Shown here: in pieces, positions 25,322 to 36,183 of the stretch
Layout of the letters: every line of letters starts with the position of its first letter
How positions within the stretch are numbered: position 1 is the stretch's first letter
Source of the DNA: Tetrahymena thermophila SB210
Lineage: Eukaryota > Ciliophora > Oligohymenophorea > Hymenostomatida > Tetrahymenidae
NCBI RefSeq assembly: GCF_000189635.1
Contig: NW_002476146.1
Location: 124,001 to 188,000 of the forward strand
DNA length: 64,000 nucleotides
Reading direction: 5' to 3'
Translations under genes and position numbers: made by a program
The notes under the pieces: generated by a model
What the model saw: the letters and a program-made list of their open reading frames with translations, nothing else
Database searches by the model: none
What the model was told of the DNA's origin: nothing

Positions 25322-26935
25322 TCATTCATCTACATAAGCAATATTGATTTCTTCTGGAACTATTGCAAGAATTGTTTTAAGTAAACCTTTAGGATTAGGA
25401 TTTAGATTACCTCCTTTACTTTTCTTTTTTCTCAAGACTAACTAATTTATATTTGCTTAATCATCACCTAAGCTACTTTTTTAAGAGCCATTACTCGATG
25501 GAGCAGATTCATCATCTGAATCTTTACTATTACTTCCATTACTATTACTGCTACTACTAATTTTAGAGAGTAATTATTTTTTTAAGGTATCACTGTCAAG
25601 GATTTTGCCTTATTACCTTGCTTTTTCAACTATTTCATTAGCTTATTTTCTGATAATATCTTCATGCATTTTCTATTTTTATAAAAATAATGATTTTAAT
25701 TAAACAAGGATAGTAATAATTAAAATAAAATTCAAGCTTAACTTTTAAAATATTAGAAATTTTTTGTTTAATTCAAGTAAGCATTTTCTTTTATAAATAA
25801 ATATTGGAATCAGAAAATTAATTAATTAATTGCATATTTATCTAATTTGACTTTTTTCAGATTTGTATTAAAAATTTATTATTGCCATCAATCAATCAAT
25901 TGATTTACATTGTTTTGATGATAAATAATATATTAAATATTTCTCTATGTTAGCTTGATTGCTGATAAGCAAACTTGAAAAAAATACAAAGTTATTCTTT
26001 GAGTTGAGAAGATAAAACGTGTAAATATTTATATATGAATTAATTACTTTCATTTTCTTCTTTTTAAGGTCTTCCTTTTTCTTCTACTGCAAGTATTAAT
26101 TTTTAGTATCTTCTAAGAAGTATTTTACATATTCATTTTCAAGGACAGCTTCTTGGGAAAGGGCATAGTCCAGATATTCCTCCAATTATTTTCTTCTCTT
26201 TTCTATTGATTCTGGGTCTTCGTTTGTTATGCCAAATATCTTACGCGAAGGGAATTTTTTAAGGTATTACTTTAAATTTTTATCTTGAAGAGTTTCATGG
26301 AATCTTTTTAGAGTCGAATACCTGGTGCAATAAACCCATTCCTCTTTAGTAACATTATCATAAAACGAAACATAAAAGTACATTGTATCATCTATATAAT
26401 TGTATCTATCTATTGTGACTTTAATCTAATGAGTTTTATCGCCTGAATCTACCAACAATAATTCTTAGTCCTTATCTTCTGCAAAATTAGAAGATAAACG
26501 AGACTTGAATAACCACTTTTCATTTTCTACTTCGCTCATAGGTATGGGTGTATTGTTTCCTTTATTATTTAATAATTTTCTAGTAGTAGGCAAGTATTCT
26601 TTTAATAAATCTAAAGAATGAAGCTTGGGAATTTTGAGAAGATCATTAAAGTATTACTACAATTCTATCTTTCTTCCTTCAATTTTTTTGAGATCATTAT
26701 TTGTCTTTTAAATTAAATTTCTTCCTGGAAAAATTGGCAAATAAATATCAAGCCTATACTCCTTAATCTTTTTTTCAAGTTTATCATGTAAATCTCTTAA
26801 TTCAGAGTATCTTTTTCTAAGAGAGTTAACTGCACCTGTTTGTTTATTAATAATAAGAAGATAATAAACTATTTTATCCTTTTCTTAGCGGAAAAGAGAT
26901 ATTCTTGTTTCATAGAGCTTAGAAAGATTATCCAT
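25322..26935 (-). CDS. Tandem PX-domain protein
   Basis: Exon 1 26935-26048 (296 codons) carries two phox-homology (PX) domains, folds that bind phosphoinositides on endosomal membranes. PX1 (residues ~1-115) has RYSELRDLHDKLEKK then LPIFPGRN. PX2 (~165-285) has RYSTLKRFHETLQD, FPSRKIFG and SIEKRRKQLEEYLDYAL. Both keep the R-Y-S-x-L strand/helix motif and the helix that follows the Pro-rich loop, although the canonical PPxxP is reduced. A donor at 26047 (AAA|GTAATTAATTC, phase 0) fits an acceptor at 25673 (AAAAATAG|AAA ATG), adding 25672-25322: a Lys-rich helix, a Ser/Asp run and a basic tail ending in AYVDE. That gives 412 residues. The alternative is two genes: an unspliced PX ORF ending at TGA 25892 with an unlikely Tyr/Phe/Asn tail, plus a separate 115-aa ORF from 25669. 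A sorting-nexin-like role in trafficking is inferred. Confidence 0.7.
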
Positions 26936-27534
26936 TTTCTTAAACTAGCTAGTATGTCTTTATCAATTATGCTTTTTCTATATTTGCTAATAAACTATTG
27001 GAATTTACTTATTAATAACTTTGACTAGTACTCTATTTTAAAGATTAAATAATTAATTTTAAGATAATTATTCCAATAATTAATTTTATTAATCATAAAA
27101 AGAAGAAAACTAAAATCTCATTTCAAAAGAAAATTCACATCAAAAATAATGATTTTGCCTAATCAAGCTACTGACTATCAAATAAATTATAAATTAAGTA
27201 TTTTAGAGAATAATTTATAGTAATTCATGAAACAAAAATAAAAATATAATTAATTATCAAAAAACTTATATTTATTTATCATACATTTATTAATGCACTA
27301 AAAAAAAAATTTTTTTTTTGATTAGTTTAATAAATTAAGAACATTTTTTTAATTAATTTGTAATCTCTATTTTAAAGATTAGAAAATAATTTTTAAGATA
27401 ATTCCATCCTAAATCAATTCAATATTTTTACACAAGAAAATTCAAATAAAAAAAATGAATAAATTAAATTTCAAACATATTTAGAGTAAATTGTTTTCTT
27501 TGTTATTTAAATACTTAATTTAATCTTTATAGAA
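26936..27534. other. AT-rich intergenic spacer
   Basis: A/T-rich spacer with long A and T runs near 27301-27350. No gene supported. Confidence 0.55.
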
Positions 27535-28224
27535 TCAAAATTTGTAGCAATAATTTTGAAGAGTAAAAATCATAAATTTTATTATTTTATCAATATTTAT
27601 TTTGGTTTGTTAAATTTTTATAAATTAATAACAAAAATTAAAATTAAAAGCTAATAGAACTGCATGTAATTGAAGCTAATTGAAATTTAGTTAGTATTTG
27701 AAATTTTTTATATTTTTGTTTATTTTTTTATTAATTTATTATTTTATTGTCTATTTATTTATTTATTTATTTATTTCTTTCTTTCTTTCTTTCTTTCTTT
27801 CTTAATTTATTTAATTTTATTTCAAATTTTTAACTTATTTAAATTTTATTTTTTATTTTTAAATTCTTCTTTCTTCTTTTTTCTTTTAATAATTATTATC
27901 TTTTTAATTTTTAGCTATCTTCTGGTTCTTCATCTTCGCCTCAATGTCTTGCCTGTTTATCTCTGTCTTGCCTTGTTTTCTGTCTTGCATTTCATGTATA
28001 GTATTAATCTCCAGTTTTTTCTTCTGTGTCTTCTTTAAACTTCTGAGTCTGTCAATGGAAATATTGCTAATATTTGGGAATAAACAGAGCTCTCTATAGC
28101 GAGAGTAGACTATGCTGACTTTCTTAAAAGGATAAGCTAGTTTTTTGTTTTTGAAAAAGACTCCGCAGAATTAATTTTAGTGAAATTAATTATGCGTAGG
28201 GTTTTAGTTTTGAATATTTAGCAT
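27535..28224 (-). CDS. Doubtful ORF, basic, low complexity C-terminus
   Basis: The frame from ATG 28224 to TGA 27535 is open for 229 codons. The first ~100 codons are clearly GC-richer than their surroundings and have mixed composition (GVFFKNKKLAYPFKK, SRYRELCLFPN, IDRLRSLKKTQKKK, EINRQDIEAKMKNQK), as expected of real coding sequence or a recently inserted fragment. The last ~100 codons translate A/T and TTTC/TTTA repeats (27751-27802) into Lys, Gln, Asn and Arg and look like spacer. No introns are needed. I do not recognise the protein. The same stretch contains two hairpins (28090-28105 and 28164-28196), so an RNA gene or a repeat-derived fragment is an alternative. Treat it as a candidate only. 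Confidence 0.35.
27751..27802. repeat. TTTA/TTTC tetranucleotide repeat
   Basis: Perfect run of TTTA units passing into TTTC units, ending at 27802. Simple-sequence tract in the 3' part of the doubtful ORF. Confidence 0.9.
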
Positions 28225-28806
28225 TTTTGTATCAATTTTTAGGTGAGGAAATCGATTTAAAAACTTAGGAAAAATATATTTTTTTGCGAGTTGTAGTTTA
28301 TTTTGAGTAAATTCCGACCTAATCTTTAAAAACTTGTGGATTTGATTTTAAAAAACTTAATGTGATGTTAAAAACTTTCAAATTGGTATGAAAAATGCTA
28401 AATTTAAGGGAATAAAAATGCTTTCCTTAAAGTACTTATCAAACATATCTAATTTTTTATTTTTCTTTTAGTACTTTGTTTTTTTTTTCTTTTAATTATC
28501 TTTAACAAATAATTAATTATATATTTTTAATTCAAAGAAGAAAAAATAAATCATTAAAGTGATTAACATTTGAAGGATTATTTAATTAATTATAAGACAA
28601 ATTATTTATTTAATTTAATATATCTATATCTTAATGAATCTATCTATTAGTGAACGGATGGCAAGTAATATAAAATTTAAATAAAAGAAAAAAATAGTTA
28701 ATTCTAATTAATAATAACAAGAGACATTTGATTTTAGTTACTTTGATTTAGAAATAATCAAAATTAAAAAATAACCTGCTAATTAGTTTAATAAGTTTAG
28801 GTGAAG
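28225..28806. other. AT-rich spacer between divergent ORFs
   Basis: Spacer between the doubtful - strand ORF and the + strand gene at 28807. It presumably holds the latter's promoter; no motif is identified. Confidence 0.5.
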
Positions 28807-30314
28807 ATGAAAAAGAAATAGGATAGTCACAAAAATAGCAGTAGAGTTTTTAAATTTGCTGATATTTAATTTAATGATTATTTATTTTAGCTAGCTTAAG
28901 CGAGTAAGATGAAAAAAAAAATGCAGTTGATTTATATAAGAAAGTGATTCAAACTGATATTTACAATGAATAAGAGAGAAATGCTATTTTGTAAATTGTA
29001 AATAATTATATTGACGAATTTAACAACTAATAAGAACCTTCAGATGACGAAGATGGTTTCAAAACTGTTGGGTAATAGAAAAAAAGAAATAAATTTGAAG
29101 ACTATCACTCCTTTAAGTGGAAGGTTTATAATGATATTTAAATTTCCTATAAAGATACAACTTCTTACATTAAAAAATAATTACCTTATTTTAAGATGGA
29201 GCTCTCAAACAAGGAGCTCAATATCATTTTGAACTTTTTATCTACAGTGATAAATATGGTAGAACCAATTATTTATGATGATATAAAACCTGTTGGTGAG
29301 TTGGTTAGAGAAAATAAGTATGTTATTCATATTTAGTATTTCCCTAGAATAACCCTACATCAAAGTTATGAATATACTTTAAGAGAAAGATTGCTTGAAG
29401 ATAATAAATATAAGCATTTTTAAAGAGCTTAGTAAATTAGGCAAGGATTAATAAAGAATAATTTTTAAAATTTAGACAGTATTGATGGTTTTTTTGAGGA
29501 TTTTCACGTAGAATTTAAAAACATCGCCTTTTTAGGAGAGGGTGATGAAATCAAAAATAAAAATAATTAAGAAAGTTAGTGTGCTTAAAAGTTTAAAGAA
29601 GATGAATAAAATTTGCAAGGAAATACCTTCGAAAGTAAAGTTGAACCAAATAAATAAATAAAATCTTTAAATAAATCTCCTTAATTTAATTCTTAAAGCA
29701 ACACAAACAACGGTGTTAAGTAAAAATTTAGCTTAGAAGACTGCTAAAAAAAGCTCATTTAAACGATTGCTGCTATGATGAATACTCAAGGTGGATCAAT
29801 ATTTATACCTATTAAAGAAAACTAAAATCTAGAGTAAGAATAGCTGTATTCTTTGGGATCAATACAAATTACAGAAGAGTAACTAAAAAATAAAATTAAT
29901 AGCTTTTTTGACGAAATAATTTTTTATCACATGAATGGAGAATAAATCGAAGAGCAAGAAAAGACTGAAGATATTATAAATCAGTTAATACCAAACATAA
30001 GCTCAATTAAGGATGAAGAAGGAATAGTAAAAGTTTTTGAGATAATTGTATATCAAGTCTATCCTTAGTATATTTGCAATTTGGCACACAACAGAGCTTA
30101 ATCAGAAAATAATTTAAAATTAATTAATTAAAAAGAATTGAATTTTGAATTCCCTATAAGAAGGAGCGCTGCTAATTGCACAGTAGTCTTTTCTAAAGAT
30201 TAATTGAAGCAATCATTGGAAAAGGCAACTCTCTTTACTAAGATTCAAAAGAACTTAAGCGAAGAAGATTAAAATAAGCTATTCAACTACAAAAAAAACC
30301 ATATTAAATCTTGA
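28807..30314 (+). CDS. Unrecognised acidic protein
   Basis: Exon 1 28807-28840 (34 nt) and exon 2 28891-30314, joined across a 50-nt intron (GTAGAG..TTTTAG, phase 1); 485 residues; TGA 30312. The intron is supported because the second exon's frame has no nearby ATG until residue ~110 and runs cleanly back to the acceptor. The N-terminus is acidic (QQEPSDDEDGF), then a probably folded part follows: HSFKWKVYNDIQISYKD, ELNIILNFLSTVINMVEP, ENKYVIHIQYFPRITLHQ. The middle is Lys/Gln/Asn rich and a second folded-looking part lies near the C-terminus (EIIVYQVYPQYICNLAH, FPIRRSAANCTVVF). No signal peptide or membrane helix is seen. I do not recognise the family and give no function. Confidence 0.7.
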
Positions 30315-30843
30315 TTAATTATTTTCCACCTAATTTAATTTTAAATAATAAATAAATTTTGAATGACTTTCATTCATTCACTTCTAAATATTTTAATAAT
30401 TGAAATTTTACATTATTTTATTTTTAAGCTTACTAGATTAGCAAGCAATTAGTTAATTTATTTTTAGTTTATAAATTTGTTCATTTCTAATTAAGTAATT
30501 AATTAATTGATTTATTAATTTATTTTATTTAGTATTTTAGATATTAAAAATATCTTTATATTTTAATTCTAAATTAAATTTGAATTACCATCATTCATTT
30601 AAAGAAATTAATTTCTATTTTAAATTTTATTTTTATTAACAAACAAAAGCAATTCTCTGATAATTGTTTCTTGAGTAAGAAATATACATTTAGTAGAATA
30701 ATATAAATTATTTAATAAATAAAAAAATTAAAAGAAATTAAAAAAGTTTTTGAAGCAGGTTTCGAACCTGATAGAAGAAAAAAATAACTAAAAAATGTTT
30801 AATTAAAGATTTAATTTTTTATGAAGTAATTTAAATTTTTTTA
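30315..30843. other. Convergent 3' spacer with lone B-box
   Basis: Spacer between a + strand gene end and a - strand gene end. Its only non-A/T block is a tRNA T-arm-like sequence at 30751-30770 (separate entry). Confidence 0.6.
30741..30770 (-). ncRNA. Isolated tRNA T-arm / RNA polymerase III B-box-like element
   Basis: On the - strand the sequence CAGGTTCGAAACCTG forms a 4-bp stem around a 7-nt TTCGAAA loop, exactly like a tRNA T-arm and matching the pol III B-box (GGTTCGANNCC). It is followed by CTTCAAAAA and a run of five T, a pol III-type terminator. No D-arm, anticodon arm or 5' acceptor strand can be built in the ~90 bp upstream, which is pure A/T. So it is either a truncated tRNA relic or a lone B-box. 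Confidence 0.5.
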
Positions 30844-31563
30844 TCAAACATTTAATCTCGAAATAATTTTTTTTTACATATAAAACGAATGAAAAAATTT
30901 TTAAATCTAAAAATTAAATATTTGATTAAAAATTTAGATTTTCATAAGTTTAAAAATAACATTTTTATAAACCTAAAAATAAAATTTTTAAGATAAATCA
31001 AGATAGTTAATAAATACACCTAATTTTGATTAATATATTTAAATCACTTATTATCTTCGAAATATTCTTATTTCACCCACAGTAGCAATTCTTTCTTGAT
31101 TGGGATTTTTATTAATTTAATATTCTAGGAATTATTTTGCCTCTTAATCTCTTTTGAGTTAAATTAAAGATACTTTTAGGTAAGTAATATAAGGATTTTG
31201 ATCATACATATCAGAATTAAACACAAGATCTGCTAATTTCAAAGCCTCTTCATATTATTGTGCTTCAAAATAGCTACTGAATAAGAAAAAATGAGTATTA
31301 ATTTCTCTTGGGTTGTATATTAAAGCTTCTGAAAATGCTTTTATTGCTTATTAATGTCTACCAATCTTCAAATTGCTTACTCCAATAAGTAAGTATACTG
31401 TGAAGTAAATACCTTAGTTAAAAGCATATAGTTTCTTTTACTGAAAATCAATCCATTATTATGGAAATTAAATAGTATTAAAATTATACTTTTGATAGTA
31501 ATAGCCTGAAAATACAGATAATCCAACCAGTCCTACACCATATAATATTTTAGTTATTTTCAT
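30844..31563 (-). CDS. N-terminally anchored TPR-like protein
   Basis: The frame from ATG 31563 is open for 239 codons to TGA 30844. The N-terminus holds a single hydrophobic helix (ITKILYGVGLVGLSVFSGYYY, residues ~3-22), a signal anchor. Residues ~75-150 form tetratricopeptide-like helix pairs: GRHQQAIKAFSEALIYNPRE and QQYEEALKLADLVFNSD, with the A/G-x-x-x-F/L..A-L pattern and terminal Pro of TPRs. Such membrane-anchored TPR proteins often act in mitochondrial or ER protein handling; this is inference. The last ~60 codons after ATVGEIRIFRR read like spacer (Tyr, Phe, Lys, Asn), so the real 3' end may differ. A 57-nt GTGAAATAAG..AATTAG segment could be an intron, but it keeps the frame and cannot be decided. 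Confidence 0.65.
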
Positions 31564-33196
31564 TTTTTGAACCACTTAAATTCTTAAATCAATTATTTAG
31601 ATATTCTTCTTAATAACTTAGTCATTTAATTATTATATTATTAAAAATACTTTAAAATAAAAATTTTTATTCTCATTCCACCGAGGAATTTTTTTACCAT
31701 ATAAATCTTGAAAGATAAATTATCATTATTGATGAGATTTGAGATCATATTATTTTTTTTGATATTAGAGATCATATTATTTTTTTTGATATTAGAGAAG
31801 ATACTATTTTTTTGAGATTCTAGAAGATGCTATTTTATAGATATTCGAGAAGATACTATTTTATAAATATTCTAGATGATACTATTTTATAGATATTTGA
31901 GAAATAATTATTTTATAGAGATCTTCATTTTTGATGGTCTAATATCGAAGATCTAATAATATACATTTTACATCAAATAAAACCTAAGTAAAGTATATAC
32001 TTTAAAAAATAAATATGGTAAATTTGTCACTGAAAATAAATACTTTAAATTTAATTATATATAGAATAGGATTTAAAAAAAAAATTAATTAATTTTTAGA
32101 ACTGTTTATTTGAAGTATTACGTAATTGCATAATACTTAATAAACATTCATTTAAAATATTTATATCAAGAGGTTAATAACAAGTAAAATATTTATAATT
32201 ACAATAAAGCAATAAAAAATTAATTTATATATATATAAAAGGTATAAGTACTTTAAGAAATAAACAAAATTGAAAGATTAAAATAGAATTTATTTGCTTA
32301 TTAAAGTAATTAAAAAAAAAAAATTATATCAGTTAATTTGTTAAATCTGAATTTATATACAACGAACAGCTTATTTATTATTAATTGAGTCAAAGGTCAG
32401 TAATGAACTTAAATCAATATATAAATAATATCCATTGAATTAATCTATTAAATATACAGATATGATATGTAAAAAATTAAATTTTAATTTATTTTAATTA
32501 GATAAAATCAAATTTCAATTTTATTAAAGTAAAAAGTAATAAAAATTAAATAAAGAAGTTTATAAATTAATTTAAGAAATTACTATTTATATTTTTTAAT
32601 AACTGAAGTTTCACATATTTCTCACAAATTTTTGTTAATTAAAATTTTAAAGTATTTAAAACACCCAAGATATAAGAGAAGGTTGTTTTTGAATGTGAAT
32701 GCTAATTAATGAAAAAAATAGAGTGAAATGCCTATTTAATTTACAAAAGGAAAGGCGAAATGTTTTTTATCTTAATAACATAATAAATAAAGCTAAATAA
32801 GCTTAAAACAGCTTTATTTTTGAGTTTTTAAAAAGCTTTAAATTCTCAAAATACAAATTTTGAAATAATATGTACCGTAAATTCTTACACATGTTATTTT
32901 TTGAAAAAAATAAATTTCGAACACTTTTTCAAAAATTATGAATTAAAATAAATACTCTAAAAATTAAAAATTAATATAAAATAAAACTATTTAAACCACA
33001 CTATTATTCAAATTAGATATAAGATTTTTATAATTCTATTATATTTAAAAATTAAACCTAATTACATTTATTATAAAACAAGAATTTATTGAATATTTTT
33101 TTTAAGTAAAAATATTAAAATAAGATTTTATAAATTATTTTATACTCTTCTTATATTTTTATAAATAAATACTAAATAAACAAAAAATAATTATTG
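31564..33196. other. Intergenic region with degenerate tandem repeat
   Basis: 1.6 kb of A/T-rich DNA. The first part holds the ~27-nt repeat array (31733-31930); the rest has no gene I can support. Confidence 0.55.
31733..31930. repeat. Degenerate ~24-28-nt tandem repeat array
   Basis: About seven diverged copies of a unit like GAGAAGATACTATTTTATAG followed by ATATT(C/T)TA. The first two copies (GAGATCATATTATTTTTTTT) are nearly identical to each other; later ones drift to GAAGATGCTATTTTATAGATA and GATGATACTATTTTATAGATA. Not in a recognised coding frame. Confidence 0.75.
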
Positions 33197-34242
33197 TCAC
33201 TTATTTTTTTAATCTTTAGAGGGAGTATATGTAGTAAACCAAGGAACCATTCTTGAGACATGCTTTTAGTATTCAGCATATTCAGGTCTAGATGATTTTA
33301 AGTGACGTTCCATAGCAGGTAAAGTGTAAAAATTCATAATAGCTAAGATAAGAATGGCTCCAAAAGAGGTCCAATAATATTCCTCTCCATAAACAAGACA
33401 TGGTAAGAACATACCTATCCATACAAACATATCGCCAAAATAATTAGGGTGTCTTGAATATTTCCATAATCCTGCGAGTATAATTTCTTTAGATTTTTTA
33501 ATTCTCCATGGAAGAATTTATTCATCAGCTATTGTTTCGAAGATGAGACCTAACCAGCTCAAAACTATACCTCCATAGATTTAAAGCTAATTTTGTGTTG
33601 TTTAATAAAAGCTATCAGGTATTCTAAGTGCATAATAAGTGGGAATTATAGCTATTTAATTTATAACTTTTATTTAAGATAAATAAAATCAACTAATATT
33701 ACCAAAATATATCATTAAAGTAGGCATTATATGGAGACCAAAAAATGAGAAAAGCCAATAAACAAATTTGCTTTAAATTTTTTTGCTGAATTCAACATAT
33801 CTAAAATCTTCGTATTTTAATCCTGGCCAGAATCTATTTTAAAGATTAGAGTATATTTTTAATTGTTAGTAGATGAAGAAGTTAATTACCTAAAATAGAA
33901 AACAGTGTGTTTAATCGAATAGGCAATTATAGGACTCATTATCAATAAACTGTTGATAGAGTTTCTATTAGGGGATACCTCATTTAAGTATAAGACTAAT
34001 CCTATAGTAGGCACCATCCAGTAAGGGTCATAGATTGAGGAATTATCGAATATGTAAGAAAAGATAAAAACTATTACAGTTGCTATCAAATCTACTACAA
34101 GCAATCTAATCAGATCGTTTTAGATGGATTTGCTATAATATTCAAAAAGATAGTACCCTGCTATATATATGACTATATATGGTATCCACATGATCAGAAA
34201 TGATACCCAATATGATCTATATTTTGTTTCTACTTCAGCCAT
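33197..34242 (-). CDS. DUF1295 / steroid 5-alpha-reductase-like membrane protein
   Basis: Three exons on the - strand: 34242-33890, 33833-33703 and 33651-33197 (introns of 56 and 51 nt); 312 residues. Several hydrophobic helices span the protein (FLIMWIPYIVIYIAGYYLF, LVVDLIATVIVFIFSYI, IVLSWLGLIF, GAILILAIMNF). The C-terminal signature is strong: E-T-I-A-D-E-Q near residue 205, then LWKYSRHPNYFGDMFVWIG at ~227-245, and PAMERHLKSSRPEYAEYQK. This H-P-N-Y motif binds NADPH in 5-alpha-reductase/ICMT-type enzymes. The DUF1295 branch is thought to reduce lipid substrates, but its reaction is not settled. Both introns are required: the first removes a frame change and the second an in-frame TGA. It is divergently arranged with the dioxygenase gene at 34749, 506 bp away. 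Confidence 0.85.
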
Positions 34243-34748
34243 TTTTCTTACTTTTAATTAAAACTTTCAAAAAATTGTTTGATATTTTAAAAAATTATTA
34301 ATTAATCATAAATTTATGATCAATTTTAAGTATCCAAAAATTTATTACATTCAAGTTTTAAAATTCAATTGTTCAACAAAAGTGTGACAATTTGTAAAAC
34401 AGAATTTTCTTTTGACAAGGTTAAAATATTCAAATCATCTCCAACCAATAATTATTTTCAAAAAAATATCCACTTTAATTTCACTAATAACAATAAATTT
34501 TTTTTATATAAAAATAATTTATTCTTGTTTAAAAAAAGAAAGAGTTATTAAAATATAATTTTTTGTACAACTAAAGTTTATAATAATTATTTAAAGATGC
34601 TTTAACTAACAAAAATTAATAAATTTGTTATTTAGTTCATTTATATAGAGATTAAGAATGCACTGATTTGATTGTTTTGTATGAAGAAAAATTAAATACA
34701 CAATAACAAAGATATTTTCTAGTAAAATCTAAACATTTTTCAATTAAG
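34243..34748. other. Divergent promoter region
   Basis: 506-bp A/T-rich spacer between two divergent starts, so it must carry both promoters. No discrete motif stands out. Confidence 0.5.
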
Positions 34749-35471
34749 ATGGATAAAGTGTTAAAGCTAAGTTAATAATTTTATAGATAGTATAAGTAGT
34801 TAAAAACCAATAAAAAGGATATTAATACTTTAAATAAATCTGACTTGTATACTGATTTAAGATTAACTATTGATCATTTAGACATAGATAAAATTTTCAG
34901 AATTAAGGACGAAGTATAATTTAGGAATAATTTAAAGTTAGGCTTTTCGAAGCTGCATGAAGAAGAAGGAATTAATATTGGAATATTTTATATATCATAA
35001 TTTGGGTAAATGCCTTTGCATGATCATCCAGATATGTTTGTATTTACTAGACCTATTTACGGCAAGGCTAAAAAGACATTTTTTACTCTTTGCGATGAAA
35101 AAGACATTAGAACTTAATTTGAATATCCAATTAATTTTTGGTTAAATGAAAGTTATGATTAAAGTAAAGAAGTAACTGTTAAGGCTTAAGTAAGCGAAAT
35201 GCATTTGTTGTAAAAAGGGGACTAAACTCAGGTTGTAGAACCTATAAAAAATAATTTGCACGAAATAATTGCAGTAGAGAATTATGCCTTTTTAGACGTA
35301 CTTATACCTGACTACGACATGATGAATGCAAAAAGATTTTGCAATTTTTACACACCTAAAAAGTTGATAGACTCAAATTAATTTATATACGAAATGAAAA
35401 TATAAGCTTTTCCAGAATAATATGATATCTAAGAAGTATAGTCTCCTCTAATAATGTAAAAAATAGCTTGA
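34749..35471 (+). CDS. ADO: Cysteine/cysteamine dioxygenase (PCO/ADO family)
   Basis: Single exon, 240 residues, a thiol dioxygenase of the PCO/ADO cupin family. These Fe(II) enzymes add O2 to N-terminal Cys or cysteamine and act as oxygen sensors in plants and animals. The cupin core shows the three metal-binding histidines: H91 and H93 in QMPLHDHPDMFVFTRPIYG, and H171 in KNNLHEIIA. The family's late motif AFLDVLIPDYD (residues 180-190), followed by R-F-C-N-F-Y, is intact. Usual family length is 230-280, so the gene is complete. The N-terminal ~40 residues are a Lys/Gln-rich extension without a targeting signal. The start is the first ATG, with A/T spacer upstream. No transmembrane segment, so it is cytosolic. 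Substrate preference (peptide N-Cys or cysteamine) cannot be read from the sequence. Confidence 0.9.
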
Positions 35472-36183
35472 ATTTATTTTTACTGATTAAGTAGAACAAT
35501 AATTTAATAACTATTGAAAAAAATAAAAATTCAAAGTAAATTAACAAATATAATGAGAAAAGATATCCTTTGATTTATTTATTAATTAATAAAATCGCCA
35601 TAAAAGATTTAAATGATTTGAAAAATCTATTTTAAAAATATTTAATAAACGTAAAGAACCATAATTAGTGCATATATTTATATACTATATATCATTTTAC
35701 TAAAGTATTTGTTAGTTGTTTGCAGAGCTAATTTTACAGAGTTTTTTGTTTTTTGGAGTAATCATTTGCTTTAAATTTAGAAAAATTTAATTTAATTACA
35801 TTTGCTTTGTTATTTTTAATTTATCTTTTCTATCAATTTTAAAATTTAATTTATGGTAAAATTTTTACTTGGTTAATTTATAAGGAGCTAAATTCTTGAC
35901 ATTTATATGAAATTAAAAGTGATTTTCTTAAAGTAAGCAAAATAAAGTAAAAATATAAATGCATATCAAAAGCAAACAATAAAATTATATGTATTTGTAT
36001 ATCTTTTACATATAACTCTTATTTAATTAATGTTCAAAGTTTATTCTTTTTTCATTTTGTAAAATAAAATTTTTCTAATTTATACGCTTAATCATGTGAG
36101 CAAGGAAACAAAAGGAGTTTTTAATTAGTATTTCATTTAAAATATTTCTTATTTTTTACATTTTCTTTTTAAAATTTAAGTTG
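35472..36183. other. AT-rich intergenic spacer
   Basis: A/T-rich spacer; no gene or repeat supported. Confidence 0.55.
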
